From Holtiella tumoricola (GTDB lineage: Bacteria; Bacillota; Clostridia; Lachnospirales; Cellulosilyticaceae), in the NCBI RefSeq assembly GCF_027857615.1, contig NZ_JAQIFT010000007.1, positions 1 through 64,000 on the forward strand: a stretch of DNA of 64,000 nt, given 5' to 3'. The notes beneath the pieces are model-generated. The model did not search any database. It saw only the letters and a program-made list of their open reading frames with translations, and was not told the origin of the DNA. Both the position numbers and the translations under genes were made by a program. Below are positions 1-7,818 of this stretch, in pieces. Numbering within the stretch: the first letter of the stretch is position 1; every line of letters starts with the position of its first letter.

Positions 1-1
1 A

Positions 2-163
2 ACAACATTAATCATACCAGTTGATGATATTGAACTTAGAACTGAGCCTATGAAGTCAACTGTAAAGAACAGAAAGCAAAAATGGACAAGCTATGAACCA
101 CATCGTTTAAAGGAGGTACATAAATGTTTGAATATGTGTTTGGTTTCATTGCAGGAACAATAA
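2..163 (+). CDS. C-terminal end of a phage protein (truncated by window edge)
   Basis: An open frame runs from the window edge to a TAA at 161-163, giving about 53 residues of a basic, hydrophilic C-terminus (KNRKQKW followed by SYEPHRLKEV). The start is outside the window. Its last 40 bases overlap the next gene, whose ribosome-binding site (AAAGGAGG) lies inside this frame, as is usual in tightly packed phage early operons. I do not recognise the family and cannot be certain that the frame is coding. Confidence 0.4.
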   Translation, partial: TTLIIPVDDIELRTEPMKSTVKNRKQKWTSYEPHRLKEVHKCLNMCLVSLQEQ

Positions 164-291
164 CAACTTACATATGCCTTAAAGGGCAAATGAAACATTT
201 TGACAAGATGGCCATGAATAACGAGAAGAGATTAGAACGTATAGAAGCATTGTTATTAGAAAGAGTAGAAGTTGAGGAGGATGTAGCATGA
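124..291 (+). CDS. Small phage membrane protein
   Basis: A 55-residue frame starts at an ATG nine bases after a strong AAAGGAGG site. Residues 2-19 (FEYVFGFIAGTITTYICL) form one hydrophobic segment preceded by almost nothing, so the protein is probably anchored by its N-terminus. The remaining 35 residues are charged and helical with heptad-like Glu, Arg and Leu (EKRLERIEALLLERVE), suggesting a short coiled coil in the cytoplasm. The stop TGA overlaps the next ATG (ATGA), so the two are translationally coupled. No family is recognised. Confidence 0.6.
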   Translation: MFEYVFGFIAGTITTYICLKGQMKHFDKMAMNNEKRLERIEALLLERVEVEEDVA

Positions 292-671
292 ATACAGCAG
301 AAGATTTAGTTGTACAACGTATTGACCAACTTATAGGCATTATTAAAGCAAAAGTTTTATTGGAAGTACCGAAAAATAGAAAAATTAATCTTGCACATGA
401 CCTTGTATTATGCATGTGTGAACAAATAAAAGCAGGCATATGGAAACTTATTGATGCAGGCAATAAAAGGATTGATAGAGGTGTGAATTCTTTGTTGGTA
501 CAAGTTATTGAGCAGGTCAAAGAACACAGAGGACATCCTTATTTTTTAGAAGATGAAATTGCTTTTTGTGATGAATTTATAGAGGCAGTAGAGGCTATCA
601 AAGCTGAATATATGAAGCTTAAAAAGGAGGACAAGACATGCAAGCGATTAATAATTATGCAAGTAGTTTAA
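288..671 (+). CDS. Hypothetical phage early protein (127 aa)
   Basis: The ATG overlaps the stop of the preceding gene as ATGA, and GAGGAGG lies just upstream, so the start is well supported. The protein is helical and amphipathic, with no signal peptide and no recognisable catalytic motif. A Cys pair (CMC) occurs near residue 43 and acidic helices dominate the C-terminal half. The gene sits in the left early operon of the prophage, among other small unknowns, and its end overlaps the next gene by 34 bases. I cannot assign a function; a role in early host takeover or DNA metabolism is only suggested by position. Confidence 0.65.
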   Translation: MNTAEDLVVQRIDQLIGIIKAKVLLEVPKNRKINLAHDLVLCMCEQIKAGIWKLIDAGNKRIDRGVNSLLVQVIEQVKEHRGHPYFLEDEIAFCDEFIEAVEAIKAEYMKLKKEDKTCKRLIIMQVV

Positions 672-1036
672 GTAATATCAAGATGATTACTATGGATGAA
701 GCTAGAAAAATTGAACAGGATAGAAGTCCATTAGGGAAATTTATCATTAAAGAAGGTAGCCAATATATAGCTATGGATAATACAACAGGAGATGCTTGTG
801 TAGGGCATTTTAGTAGCTATGAAGAATGCATGAGCTATTTAAATAGTGAGAATGAAGCCCTAGAGATTGGTTCAGTAAAAGCAGTATTGGAAGTAAGCGT
901 AAGCGAACTTAACATGTTGAAGCATGCTTTAAGTCGCTATATAGATCGTGAAAATAGCAGTGAACTTTCGAGAAAACAAGAATTATCAATGTATAGAAGA
1001 ATTAGAAAGATGCTAGATTTTTATTATGCAAGATAG
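638..1036 (+). CDS. Hypothetical phage early protein (132 aa)
   Basis: The ATG at 638 follows AAGGAGG with good spacing and lies inside the end of the previous gene, indicating coupling. Residues 20-70 look like a small alpha/beta domain (a run of KFIIKEGSQYIAMDN, then a helix with EECMSYLNSE), and the C-terminal 60 residues are helical and end in a basic tail (RRIRKMLDFYYAR). No membrane segment or metal-binding motif is present. The family is not recognised. It ends about 75 bases before the HNH endonuclease gene. Confidence 0.6.
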   Translation: MQAINNYASSLSNIKMITMDEARKIEQDRSPLGKFIIKEGSQYIAMDNTTGDACVGHFSSYEECMSYLNSENEALEIGSVKAVLEVSVSELNMLKHALSRYIDRENSSELSRKQELSMYRRIRKMLDFYYAR

Positions 1037-1111
1037 AAGTATCTGCCAGTTAGTTGGGCATTCGCACAGTAAAAGTTATTAAGTATGAAGATTCGCACAG
1101 GAGGGATTAAA

Positions 1112-1843
1112 GTGGCGAAGCAATTTATTCTTTTTGATCCAGTTACTGCAGAAAGAAAGATTGTGACCTATAAATTATTAGCAGGTATGACTGGAAGAAC
1201 TGTTGAATCTTTAAAAGATTCTAAAGTAAAAGGGTGGAAGTTAAAAAGTCTTAATTGTTACATATTGGATGTGGATACACCAATTAGTGTATATCGTAAA
1301 CTATTAGCCAAAGAAGTTATACCTAATGAAGTTTGGCGGGATATACCTAATAGCAGATGGCAAGTAAGTAGTTATGGTAGATATCGTTCTAAAACACCAC
1401 GTACAGGAAAGATTATTTATAGAGTTCCCCATAATACTAAAAAGTCCAGTTATATGATTAAGATTCGTATAGGAAATGAAGGAAAGTCATGTAGAGCTCA
1501 TGAAAAGGTATTTGAACTATTTGTTGGAGAAGTGCCGAAGGGACATGTTGTTTATCATAAAAATGGTAATAAATATGATAATCGTGTAGAAAACTTAGGA
1601 GTTATCACAAGAAATAAATTGGTTGAGATACAAGCAACACCAGCTCAAAGAAAACCAATAGTGCAAATGGATAAAGAAACAGGAGAAATACTTGCAGAGT
1701 ATCGTTCTATAGAAGCTGCAGTTGATGCAAATTTCACAGCTAGGAATACGATTAAGCGAGGACTGGAACAAAATATACCAACTATAGGTTTTATATGGAA
1801 GTATGAGGAGCAAGTAACTGATGAACTGCTTTATGCAGAGTAA
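1112..1843 (+). CDS. NUMOD4/HNH homing-type endonuclease
   Basis: A GTG at 1112 is chosen over the ATG at 1085 because AGGAGGG sits directly upstream of the GTG; this gives 243 residues. From about residue 70 comes a NUMOD4 module (EVWRDIPNSRWQVSSYGRYRS), then an HNH_3-type nuclease core (AHEKVFELFVGEVPKG, then VVYHKNGNKYDNRVENL) carrying the paired His and Asn residues, then a C-terminal NUMOD1-like DNA-binding module (PIVQMDKETGEI, AEYRSIEAA). In related phage enzymes these cut specific DNA sites and act as free-standing homing endonucleases. There is no intron or intein visible around it, so it is probably a selfish insertion in the early region. It is flanked by small genes in the same direction. 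Confidence 0.85.
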   Translation: MAKQFILFDPVTAERKIVTYKLLAGMTGRTVESLKDSKVKGWKLKSLNCYILDVDTPISVYRKLLAKEVIPNEVWRDIPNSRWQVSSYGRYRSKTPRTGKIIYRVPHNTKKSSYMIKIRIGNEGKSCRAHEKVFELFVGEVPKGHVVYHKNGNKYDNRVENLGVITRNKLVEIQATPAQRKPIVQMDKETGEILAEYRSIEAAVDANFTARNTIKRGLEQNIPTIGFIWKYEEQVTDELLYAE

Positions 1844-1856
1844 GGAGGAATAGACA

Positions 1857-2015
1857 ATGAAACATGGTAAAAGCCCAACAGTAAAACAAAAGAAGCTTAT
1901 TGAATCTAGACGACTAAATTCAAGTGATTGGTTAGTTGAAAGAGATACTCCAGAAAAGATGGTAATAGTTAGTAGATGCGGTAAGCGAAAAAGAAATATT
2001 TATAAAGAGGTATAG
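1857..2015 (+). CDS. DUF6906-type small phage protein
   Basis: A 52-residue protein starts at ATG 1857 behind TAAGGAGGAA. The N-terminus MKHGKSPTVKQKK, the central SSDWLVERDTPEK and the C-terminal VIVSRCGKRKRNIYKEV match the layout I remember for the DUF6906 family, short basic proteins scattered through clostridial prophages (family assignment from memory). Function is unknown. It sits between the HNH gene and a small hairpin and is transcribed with them. Confidence 0.7.
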   Translation: MKHGKSPTVKQKKLIESRRLNSSDWLVERDTPEKMVIVSRCGKRKRNIYKEV

Positions 2016-2040
2016 CTATGGTTTACAAGGCAAGAAAAAA

Positions 2041-2071
2041 GCATCACAACGTCGGCAAACGTAAGTGATGC
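2041..2071 (+). promoter_or_regulatory. Intergenic RNA hairpin
   Basis: GCATCAC at 2041-2047 pairs perfectly with GTGATGC at 2065-2071. Inside this, ACGT at 2049-2052 pairs with ACGT at 2059-2062 and leaves a CGGCAA loop. No T-run follows, so it is not an obvious terminator. It lies 50 bases before the ribosome-binding site of the next gene and could be a processing site or a stability element. Confidence 0.45.
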
Positions 2072-2121
2072 ACACACAAAAATTATCAAATTCACAATAC
2101 CACAAAGAGAGGTGGTTGTAA

Positions 2122-2346
2122 ATGGCTGAGTATGCAGAAATAAAAAAATTAGAAGTTGATGAATTATTAGAGCTGATACATAAAAGGTATGATTTACAAA
2201 TAGAAAGAGTTATTAAGGAAAACAAAGTGTTATTAGTGTATAAGGAGCTCTTTGAAGAAGGGATTACGGATAAAAATTTATTAGAAAAACACATAGAACT
2301 ATGGAAAGAAGTTAAGTCTTGGAGAGAAAACGGGACACCATTTTAG
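2122..2346 (+). CDS. Hypothetical phage protein (74 aa)
   Basis: The ATG at 2122 follows AGAGAGGTGG with suitable spacing. The product is a charged, helical protein (residues 10-60 rich in Glu, Lys and Leu), probably coiled-coil, with no recognised domain. Its stop lies 11 bases before the next start, and the TTAGGAGG ribosome-binding site of the next gene overlaps its stop codon. Function unknown. Confidence 0.55.
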   Translation: MAEYAEIKKLEVDELLELIHKRYDLQIERVIKENKVLLVYKELFEEGITDKNLLEKHIELWKEVKSWRENGTPF

Positions 2347-2357
2347 GAGGTATACAT

Positions 2358-2879
2358 ATGGCAAAGAAAAAAGAAATCGAATTAGATTTAGAAACAATAC
2401 AAAAAAAGGCTCGTATGGAGGAACTTTATGAGGAAAGGATGGAACGTGTTGCTAGAAAAGCTGAACGTAAAGCTATTTTAGATGAATTGTTTAGAAGAAA
2501 AACGGAACAGGCAGAAGATAAAGATGTATGCGACGATGTTCGAATAAGACAAATTGATGAAGAGCTTATAGTGTTAATGGATGAAGTACCGAGATCAGAA
2601 ACAAAAGCACGCTACAAAGTAAATCTTCTTTGTGGGGATGTAATTCTTAATAAGGCATATAAGGATTTTGATAAGGATATGAATAAACTTCTTCAATGGG
2701 CATTAGAGAACAATCTAACAGAGTTTGTAAGAATTAAGCAAGAGTTTGATTGGGCTAAGTTCAAATCCATGTTAACAATTACAGGTGATGGCACAATTAT
2801 TTTCAATGATACTGGAGAAGTTGTAGAAATAGACGGATTAGGTGTTATAGAAGTACCAGGGAAGTTGGTGATTAAATGA
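2358..2879 (+). CDS. Hypothetical phage early protein (173 aa)
   Basis: The ATG at 2358 is preferred to an upstream ATG at 2319 because TAGGAGG lies eight bases before it. Residues 1-70 are highly charged and likely coiled-coil (KKKEIELDLETIQKKAR, repeated Glu-Arg-Met heptads). Residues 80-173 look like a small folded domain ending in short beta strands (TITGDGTIIFNDTGEVVEID). The stop overlaps the next ATG as ATGA. I do not recognise the family; its place just before the recombination and replication genes suggests a DNA-metabolism accessory role, which is inference only. Confidence 0.6.
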   Translation: MAKKKEIELDLETIQKKARMEELYEERMERVARKAERKAILDELFRRKTEQAEDKDVCDDVRIRQIDEELIVLMDEVPRSETKARYKVNLLCGDVILNKAYKDFDKDMNKLLQWALENNLTEFVRIKQEFDWAKFKSMLTITGDGTIIFNDTGEVVEIDGLGVIEVPGKLVIK

Positions 2880-3088
2880 GAAGCGAATTTAGAAATATAG
2901 ACAAAGTGTATGGTTATGAAGTAGATCAGGACAAGTATTACATAGAAGAAGCTGATTACGAAGATAGAATTACAGATATTGAAACAGCAGTAAGTCAAAT
3001 TGAAGAGAAGCTTGAAGAAGTAAGAGGGATTGAGTTAATAGATGAAGTAAAAGAGATGCTGGAACGATTAGCAGACAAGCTTTATTAA
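2876..3088 (+). CDS. Hypothetical phage protein (70 aa)
   Basis: The start overlaps the preceding stop (ATGA). The product is acidic; residues 25-70 form a long helix with heptad-spaced Ile and Leu (ITDIETAVSQIEEKLEEV), a probable coiled coil. No domain is recognised. It is followed after 12 bases by a strong AAGGAGGAG site for the SSB-tailed protein gene. Confidence 0.55.
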   Translation: MRSEFRNIDKVYGYEVDQDKYYIEEADYEDRITDIETAVSQIEEKLEEVRGIELIDEVKEMLERLADKLY

Positions 3089-3100
3089 GGAGGAGCACAA

Positions 3101-3976
3101 ATGAACGAAATAATGATACAACATCAATCTCAATTAAGTTTGATTGATAGCTTAGATATACAAGCAGTAACCCAAACCATGCAAAAGATAGGTACCTTTC
3201 AATCAATTGTACAACAAGCACTTAAACAAGAACATGATTATGGTATTATTCCAGGAACAAATAAGCCTACTTTGCTTAAGCCTGGTGGAGAAAAAATTTG
3301 TATGATGATGGGTATTAATCCAGAGTATGACTTTCTAGATAAAATAGAGGATTATCAAAAAGGATTTTTTGCTTATAACATCAAATGCACACTCAAAAAA
3401 CTTGATATGAACGTAGCTCAAGGGGTTGGAAGTTGTAATTCTTACGAGAAAAAGTATCGCTGGGTAAATGTTGATACACTTCCAGATGGTGTAGACCCTA
3501 CAACAGTTGAGAATGTTACAGATAAGTACGGCAGACACAAGTATAAAATTCCTAACCCTAATGTTTGTGATTTGGCCAATACCATATTAAAGATGGCTAA
3601 GAAAAGGGCCTTCATTGATGCAGTACTTCAAGTAGCTTCATTAAGTGATGTGTTTACACAAGACTTAGAAGATATGAAAGAATTTTTACAACAAGAACAG
3701 CAAGTAGCTGCTGAAAATATGACATTAGAACAAGCATATGCTCTTAAAGTTAACTTTGGTAAATACAAGGGACAAAACCTTAAAGAGATTTTAGAAGTGG
3801 ACAAGAAGTATTTCGATTGGCTTAGAGATAATACAAAAGATGCCATTATAAAGCAAGGATGTCAAATTATTGCTAGTGCACTAGCTAATCCACAAAATAA
3901 TCAATCACAAGCACAGTCACAATCTCAACCACAGGTAAATCCATTGAACCAAGAAGATGATGATTTACCATTCTAG
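3101..3976 (+). CDS. Phage DNA-metabolism protein with exonuclease-X-like C-terminal domain and SSB-like tail
   Basis: The ATG at 3101 follows AAGGAGGAG. Residues 30-190 form a conserved phage domain (QEHDYGIIPGTNKPTLLKPG, later EKICMMMGINPEY) whose function I do not know. Around residues 215-250 there is the FGKYKGQNLKEI/DKKYFDWLRDN pattern found at the C-terminus of exodeoxyribonuclease X and related DUF3820 modules. A glutamine- and serine-rich linker follows (residues 262-285), and the protein ends EDDDLPF, which closely copies the acidic C-terminal tip that bacterial SSBs use to recruit RecO, PriA and exonuclease I. The family knowledge suggests single-strand DNA handling during recombination or replication. 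It lies directly upstream of the replication initiator genes. The precise biochemical activity is not provable from sequence. Confidence 0.65.
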   Translation: MNEIMIQHQSQLSLIDSLDIQAVTQTMQKIGTFQSIVQQALKQEHDYGIIPGTNKPTLLKPGGEKICMMMGINPEYDFLDKIEDYQKGFFAYNIKCTLKKLDMNVAQGVGSCNSYEKKYRWVNVDTLPDGVDPTTVENVTDKYGRHKYKIPNPNVCDLANTILKMAKKRAFIDAVLQVASLSDVFTQDLEDMKEFLQQEQQVAAENMTLEQAYALKVNFGKYKGQNLKEILEVDKKYFDWLRDNTKDAIIKQGCQIIASALANPQNNQSQAQSQSQPQVNPLNQEDDDLPF

Positions 3977-4318
3977 ATGATGCAGATGGCTAAGATTAAA
4001 TCGGATTTTCAAGAAATACTTCCAGAGGATTGCAGGCAGTACAATGAAGTGTTTAAACGGTACCTTGAGCTTAATAGCGAAAATGTAGAAGAGGCCTATA
4101 GCCTTATGAAAGATAGTCTAATGCTTGCGCAAAGGTGGTCTGAAATACAGGCCACTGCACGCAAGATAAAAGATGCAAGCGACAGGGACTTTGTAGTAAC
4201 AGCGTTTAAAGATTGGGCGTATCAACGCTATCGTCAGATGCAGTTAGTGCATGAAAGTAGCAGGCTGATATGGAAACAGGCAAATGAATATTTAATGTGG
4301 TCAAGAAGAAATACATAG
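3977..4318 (+). CDS. Hypothetical phage protein (113 aa)
   Basis: The frame begins with ATG ATG immediately after the previous stop codon (TAGATGATG), with no clear ribosome-binding site, so translation is probably coupled to the upstream gene; an ATG at 3986 is an alternative. The product is all-helical and rich in Arg, Gln and Trp (AYQRYRQMQLVHESSRLIW). It lies between the SSB-tailed protein and the replisome organizer. No family recognised. Confidence 0.6.
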   Translation: MMQMAKIKSDFQEILPEDCRQYNEVFKRYLELNSENVEEAYSLMKDSLMLAQRWSEIQATARKIKDASDRDFVVTAFKDWAYQRYRQMQLVHESSRLIWKQANEYLMWSRRNT

Positions 4319-4328
4319 AGGTGACAAT

Positions 4329-5132
4329 ATGGCTAAGAGATTTTTTTGGTTAAAACTAAAAGATGATTTCTTTAGGCAAAAGGAGATTAAGAAGTTAAGA
4401 AGAGTTGCAGGTGGAGATACATTGACTATTATCTATTTGAAAATGCAACTTCTTAGCATTAGAAATGGTGGAATAATTGAGTATGAAGAAACAGAGGACA
4501 GCCTTGAAGAACAATTAGGACTAGAGCTAGATGAAGAAGTAGAAAATGTAAGATTAACAATTATGTATCTGAAATCCAATAACCTTATAGAGCAATTGGA
4601 TGAAAATGAATATTTATTAAATAAAGTGCCAGAAATAATAGGCAGTGAATCTGATGCAGCAGAAAGAATGAGAAAAATGAGATCAGGAAAATGTAACAAA
4701 GTTACGATTTCCTGTAACGAAGTTACACCGTTGTTACAAGATGTTCGCACTTGTTACACAGAGAAAGAGATAGAGAAAGATAAAGAAAAAGAGAATAAAA
4801 AACATATAGTGCAGCAAGCTGACACTGTGTGGGCTAGATACCCACTTAAGAAAGGTAAAGCTGCAGCTATTAAAAAAATTCCTAAGCTTATAGAGAAGTA
4901 TGGATATGAACAACTGATACGTTGCATAGAACGTTATGAGTCAGGACTTCAAAAAGAGACATGGAGAAAACCACAAAATGGCAGTACGTTTTTTAATAGT
5001 GGTTATGTAGATTACCTGGATGAAAATTATCATGAAGGAGTGAGTGATAATGGAGGAAATAGCAAACATCATACAGCAGAAAGTAATGATCCATACAGCG
5101 GGCTTGGACTTACAATGCAAGATCTGCAGTAA
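4329..5132 (+). CDS. Phage replisome organizer (DnaD-like replication initiator)
   Basis: The N-terminal 110 residues (MAKRFFWLKLKDDFFRQKEI, then DTLTIIYLKMQLLSI) match the phage replisome organizer N-terminal winged-helix domain, which binds the phage origin. A charged Lys/Glu linker (residues 145-160) and a second helical domain follow (VWARYPLKKGKAAAIKKIPK, residues 168-235), as in phage proteins that cooperate with a DnaC/DnaI loader. The last 83 bases overlap the loader gene in another frame. The origin is often inside such genes; the run around 4690-4760 holds repeated GTAACNAAGTTAC-like and TTGTTAC elements that could serve as iterons. A primosome role is established for the family, the origin position is inference. 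Confidence 0.85.
   Translation: MAKRFFWLKLKDDFFRQKEIKKLRRVAGGDTLTIIYLKMQLLSIRNGGIIEYEETEDSLEEQLGLELDEEVENVRLTIMYLKSNNLIEQLDENEYLLNKVPEIIGSESDAAERMRKMRSGKCNKVTISCNEVTPLLQDVRTCYTEKEIEKDKEKENKKHIVQQADTVWARYPLKKGKAAAIKKIPKLIEKYGYEQLIRCIERYESGLQKETWRKPQNGSTFFNSGYVDYLDENYHEGVSDNGGNSKHHTAESNDPYSGLGLTMQDLQ
4691..4756 (+). repeat. GTTAC-rich repeat cluster, possible phage origin
   Basis: Inside the replisome-organizer gene the motif TGTAAC or its complement GTTAC(A) recurs: TGTAACAAAGTTAC near 4693, TGTAACGAAGTTACACC near 4714, TGTTACAAG near 4733 and TGTTACACAG near 4752. The first two copies are near-identical 14-base inverted repeats (TGTAAC N2 AGTTAC) 21 bases apart. Phage initiator genes commonly contain their own origin as iterons in the linker-coding part, which is where these lie. 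This is inference from pattern and place. Confidence 0.4.
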
Positions 5133-5898
5133 CTGTGGGACACCTATAGAACATGTTATTACTTTTAATGGTGTGCCTAGAAAGGTAGCCACTAACTGTA
5201 AATGTAGAGCAGAAGCATATAAGAAAAAATTAGCAGATGAAGCAAACCAAGAACGCTTGCGTAAAATTGAGAAGTTAAAAGTATGCTCATTGATGGATGA
5301 GGGATTTAGAAAGTGCACCTTTGAGAACTGGGAACACACAAAAGAAAGTGAGTGGCTTTATAATATAGGACTAAAATACTGTGAGAACTGGAAACAAGCT
5401 AAAGAAAAAAATCAAGGAATGTTATTGCATGGCGTACCGGGCACAGGAAAATCGTATTTAAGTTTTTGCATTGCAAACTACTTAATAGATCAGTTTGTAC
5501 CAGTTATTGCAACAAGTAGTATCAATATCATCAATAAGATTTATGAAGGTTATGGGAGAAATGGTGAGTTAGGTGAATTAGAAATTATTAATCTCATACA
5601 GGAAGCAAGTTTATTGATTTTAGATGACTTAGGTGCAGAGCATAGTGGCAGGAGTGGAAAGGAAAAACAAATTATTTACTCCATACTTGATGCTAGAATA
5701 CGTGCTAAAAAACCTATGATTATTACAACAAATTTAAATGTACAACAGCTTAAGGAGAAGCTTACAGGCTCAGATGGAGTAGCAAGAAGTTTTGATAGGA
5801 TTGTAGAGGCTTGTCAACCACTTGAAGTAATAGGCACTTCAAGAAGAATTAAAAAGGCAGCAGACAATCAAAGATGTTTTAAACAATTAATAAGTTAA
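5050..5898 (+). CDS. DnaC/DnaI-like replicative helicase loader
   Basis: ATG 5050 is chosen over GTG 5044 because AAGGAG at 5035-5040 is nine bases away. The N-terminal 70 residues contain a zinc-binding-like set of cysteines (CKIC, CSNC, then NCKC), as in DnaI-type loaders. The AAA+ core follows with Walker A GVPGTGKS (about residue 128) and Walker B LLILDDLGAEH (about 192), then a sensor-like IITTNL and an Arg-rich RSFDRI. Length (282) fits the family. Such proteins deposit the replicative helicase at the phage origin with the organizer encoded just upstream, whose gene it overlaps. Confidence 0.88.
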   Translation: MEEIANIIQQKVMIHTAGLDLQCKICSNCGTPIEHVITFNGVPRKVATNCKCRAEAYKKKLADEANQERLRKIEKLKVCSLMDEGFRKCTFENWEHTKESEWLYNIGLKYCENWKQAKEKNQGMLLHGVPGTGKSYLSFCIANYLIDQFVPVIATSSINIINKIYEGYGRNGELGELEIINLIQEASLLILDDLGAEHSGRSGKEKQIIYSILDARIRAKKPMIITTNLNVQQLKEKLTGSDGVARSFDRIVEACQPLEVIGTSRRIKKAADNQRCFKQLIS

Positions 5899-5941
5899 AA
5901 GCCAAAGATATATTAGAGTAAAGAGCTGATGGAGGATTAAC

Positions 5942-6181
5942 ATGAATAAACGAAAGAAAACAACACCAAAGAACTTAAGCAATAGACAAAAGGTGAAGGA
6001 GCAGGCTAAAAAGATTAAACGATTACAGGCAGAGCGCGAAGAGTATCGACACACAGCAATGTTATACAAAGACATAGCCTTTGCATTGGATGGAGCAATA
6101 AGAGACTTAAAAGTAAAAAATGAAGCATTGAAAGAAAAGTTGGGAACAAAACAGCCGTTTTGGAGGAGGATGCTAGGATGA
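5942..6181 (+). CDS. Small basic coiled-coil phage protein
   Basis: The ATG at 5942 follows GGAGGATTAAC. The 79-residue product is very basic at its N-terminus (MNKRKKTTPKNLSNRQKVK) and then heptad-rich (KRLQAEREEYRHTAMLYKD), which suggests a nucleic-acid-associated coiled coil. No family recognised. Its stop TGA overlaps the ATG of the resolvase-like gene. Confidence 0.55.
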   Translation: MNKRKKTTPKNLSNRQKVKEQAKKIKRLQAEREEYRHTAMLYKDIAFALDGAIRDLKVKNEALKEKLGTKQPFWRRMLG

Positions 6182-6675
6182 TACTTGCAATTGATCCAGG
6201 CAATATTCAATCAGCCTATGTCCTTACATATGATAATCTAGTTGTTAATGATAAGGGAAAAGTAGAAAATGGTAAGCTACTTGAAAAGATTTATGAATCT
6301 GCAGAGATTTATGGCGAACAACTTCATGCTGCTATTGAAATGGTATCTTGCTATGGCATGGCTGTAGGAAAGGAAGTATTTGATACTTGCGTAATGATAG
6401 GACGTATAGTGCAAGTGCTTGATGATTTAGACATACCCTATACATACATCTTTAGAAAAGATGAGAAGATTACACTTTGCAATAGTATGAAAGCTAAAGA
6501 TGCGAATATAAGACAAGCATTGATAGATAGATTTGCGAAATATGATTTGAAAAATGGTAAGGGGACAAAGAAGGAGCCAGATTTCTTTTATGGATTTAAA
6601 GCAGATATATGGGCTGCAATGGCAGTAGCTGTAACTTACCATGACATGCATTTGAAAGGAGAATATCGAAAATGA
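6178..6675 (+). CDS. RuvC-like Holliday junction resolvase (phage type)
   Basis: ATG 6178 has GGAGGAGG eight bases upstream and overlaps the preceding stop (ATGA), so it is preferred over the TTG at 6160. The protein opens with MILAIDPGNIQSAYV, the RNase-H-fold first strand with the metal-binding Asp. A second acidic position lies in HAAIEMVSCYGM (about residue 59) and a third in FKADIWAAMAVAV near residue 148, matching the Asp/Glu/Asp layout of RuvC/YqgF-type resolvases. The family cleaves branched DNA during phage recombination or before packaging. It is coupled to both neighbours by overlap. Catalysis is inferred from the motif layout. Confidence 0.75.
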   Translation: MILAIDPGNIQSAYVLTYDNLVVNDKGKVENGKLLEKIYESAEIYGEQLHAAIEMVSCYGMAVGKEVFDTCVMIGRIVQVLDDLDIPYTYIFRKDEKITLCNSMKAKDANIRQALIDRFAKYDLKNGKGTKKEPDFFYGFKADIWAAMAVAVTYHDMHLKGEYRK

Positions 6676-7058
6676 AACAAATGTTAAAGCTAGATAATCT
6701 AGCTGGAGGAGCAGTACAAGAAAGATTTAATCAAGCCCTAAAAGAGGTAATGGAGAATATTGCTGATCCTAATACTGATTGGAAAAAGAAAAGAAAGTTA
6801 ACTATCAATCTTACCTTTGAAACAAAAGAAGATAGAGATTTGACAGAAGTTACGATTGATACAAAAGTTTCATTAGCTCCAAGAAGTTCTGTAGGCACCA
6901 AGATTCTTATTGATAGGGATTTAGACGGTGAGATTCTTGGTACGGAATTTAAGAAACAAATACCAGGTCAACAAGCTATAAAAGTTAATACAGATACTGG
7001 TGAAGTAATTGACAGTAGAGAAGAACAATTAGAACCAGGATTACAATTAGTCAAATAA
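6672..7058 (+). CDS. Phage 'replication terminator protein' family
   Basis: The ATG overlaps the previous stop. The sequence LDNLAGGAVQERFNQALKEV, then NIADPNTDWKKKRKLTINL, then a string of beta strands (VTIDTKVSLAPRSSV, KILIDRDLDGEI) is characteristic of a conserved phage family that is widely annotated 'replication terminator protein' (name recalled; no functional proof known to me). It is acidic and about the usual length of the family. It lies in the same operon as the helicase loader and resolvase. Confidence 0.65.
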   Translation: MKQMLKLDNLAGGAVQERFNQALKEVMENIADPNTDWKKKRKLTINLTFETKEDRDLTEVTIDTKVSLAPRSSVGTKILIDRDLDGEILGTEFKKQIPGQQAIKVNTDTGEVIDSREEQLEPGLQLVK

Positions 7059-7080
7059 TAATTCTTAGGAGGAAAATAAA

Positions 7081-7818
7081 ATGATGAATAGAGAAACGGT
7101 GGAATATTTAGTAGGTTTAGGTAAAGAGCAGGTAGTGATTGAAGCAAAGAATGGTGGACAATATACACCAGAGCGTTTAGCAAGAATTGTAGAGCCAGTT
7201 GCAGATGCAGTAGAAGTACATACATTGACTGCAGTAGTAGATTACATTAAAGAAAATATTGATAACCTAGGTCCAGTAGTTATTAATGTTAAAACACCTA
7301 CAAAAGTAAAAGTGATGTCACCACTTAATGGAGATAGAAACAGAGAGCACTACTTAGAGGCAACAGCGATTACACCAGATAATCTTAGGTTTGATACATT
7401 TTTAGATACAGAGCGATTTAACATTATGATACAAGCAGGGTTTGTTAATTGCCCAGTAGAAGTAGGTGAGCAGTGTATTGATTACAAAAAGATGCTGTTA
7501 CAAGTTACTGGGTTAGTGAGAGAGGAAGCTATAAAAGAAGTTGGAGATGATGGGGTAAGTCAAGCAGCGACAATCAAAACAGGGATAGCAACAGTTCAAG
7601 AGGTAGTAGTACCAAATCCAGTACAGTTAGCTCCATATAGAACATTTAGTGAAGTAGAGCAACCATTAAGTAAGTTTGTGTTTAGAATGAAGAGTGGTCC
7701 AAGTGCAGCGTTGTATGAAGCAGATGGTGGAGCTTGGAAAAATGAAGCAATCTTAAAGATTAAAGAATATCTACAAAAAGAGTTGAAAGACATTAAGTCA
7801 GTAAATATTTTAGCTTAA
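7081..7818 (+). CDS. Conserved phage protein (245 aa), DUF2303-like layout
   Basis: ATG ATG at 7081 follows AGGAGGAAAATAAA. The protein is a mixed alpha/beta with no membrane segment: LTAVVDYIKENIDN around residue 50, LEATAITPDNLRFDTFL around 98, FNIMIQAGFVNC around 120, and a C-terminal beta-rich part (PYRTFSEVEQPLSKFVFR). The order resembles DUF2303-type phage proteins found beside recombination genes, but I cannot confirm this. A terminator hairpin follows directly, so it is the last gene of this transcription block. Confidence 0.55.
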   Translation: MMNRETVEYLVGLGKEQVVIEAKNGGQYTPERLARIVEPVADAVEVHTLTAVVDYIKENIDNLGPVVINVKTPTKVKVMSPLNGDRNREHYLEATAITPDNLRFDTFLDTERFNIMIQAGFVNCPVEVGEQCIDYKKMLLQVTGLVREEAIKEVGDDGVSQAATIKTGIATVQEVVVPNPVQLAPYRTFSEVEQPLSKFVFRMKSGPSAALYEADGGAWKNEAILKIKEYLQKELKDIKSVNILA

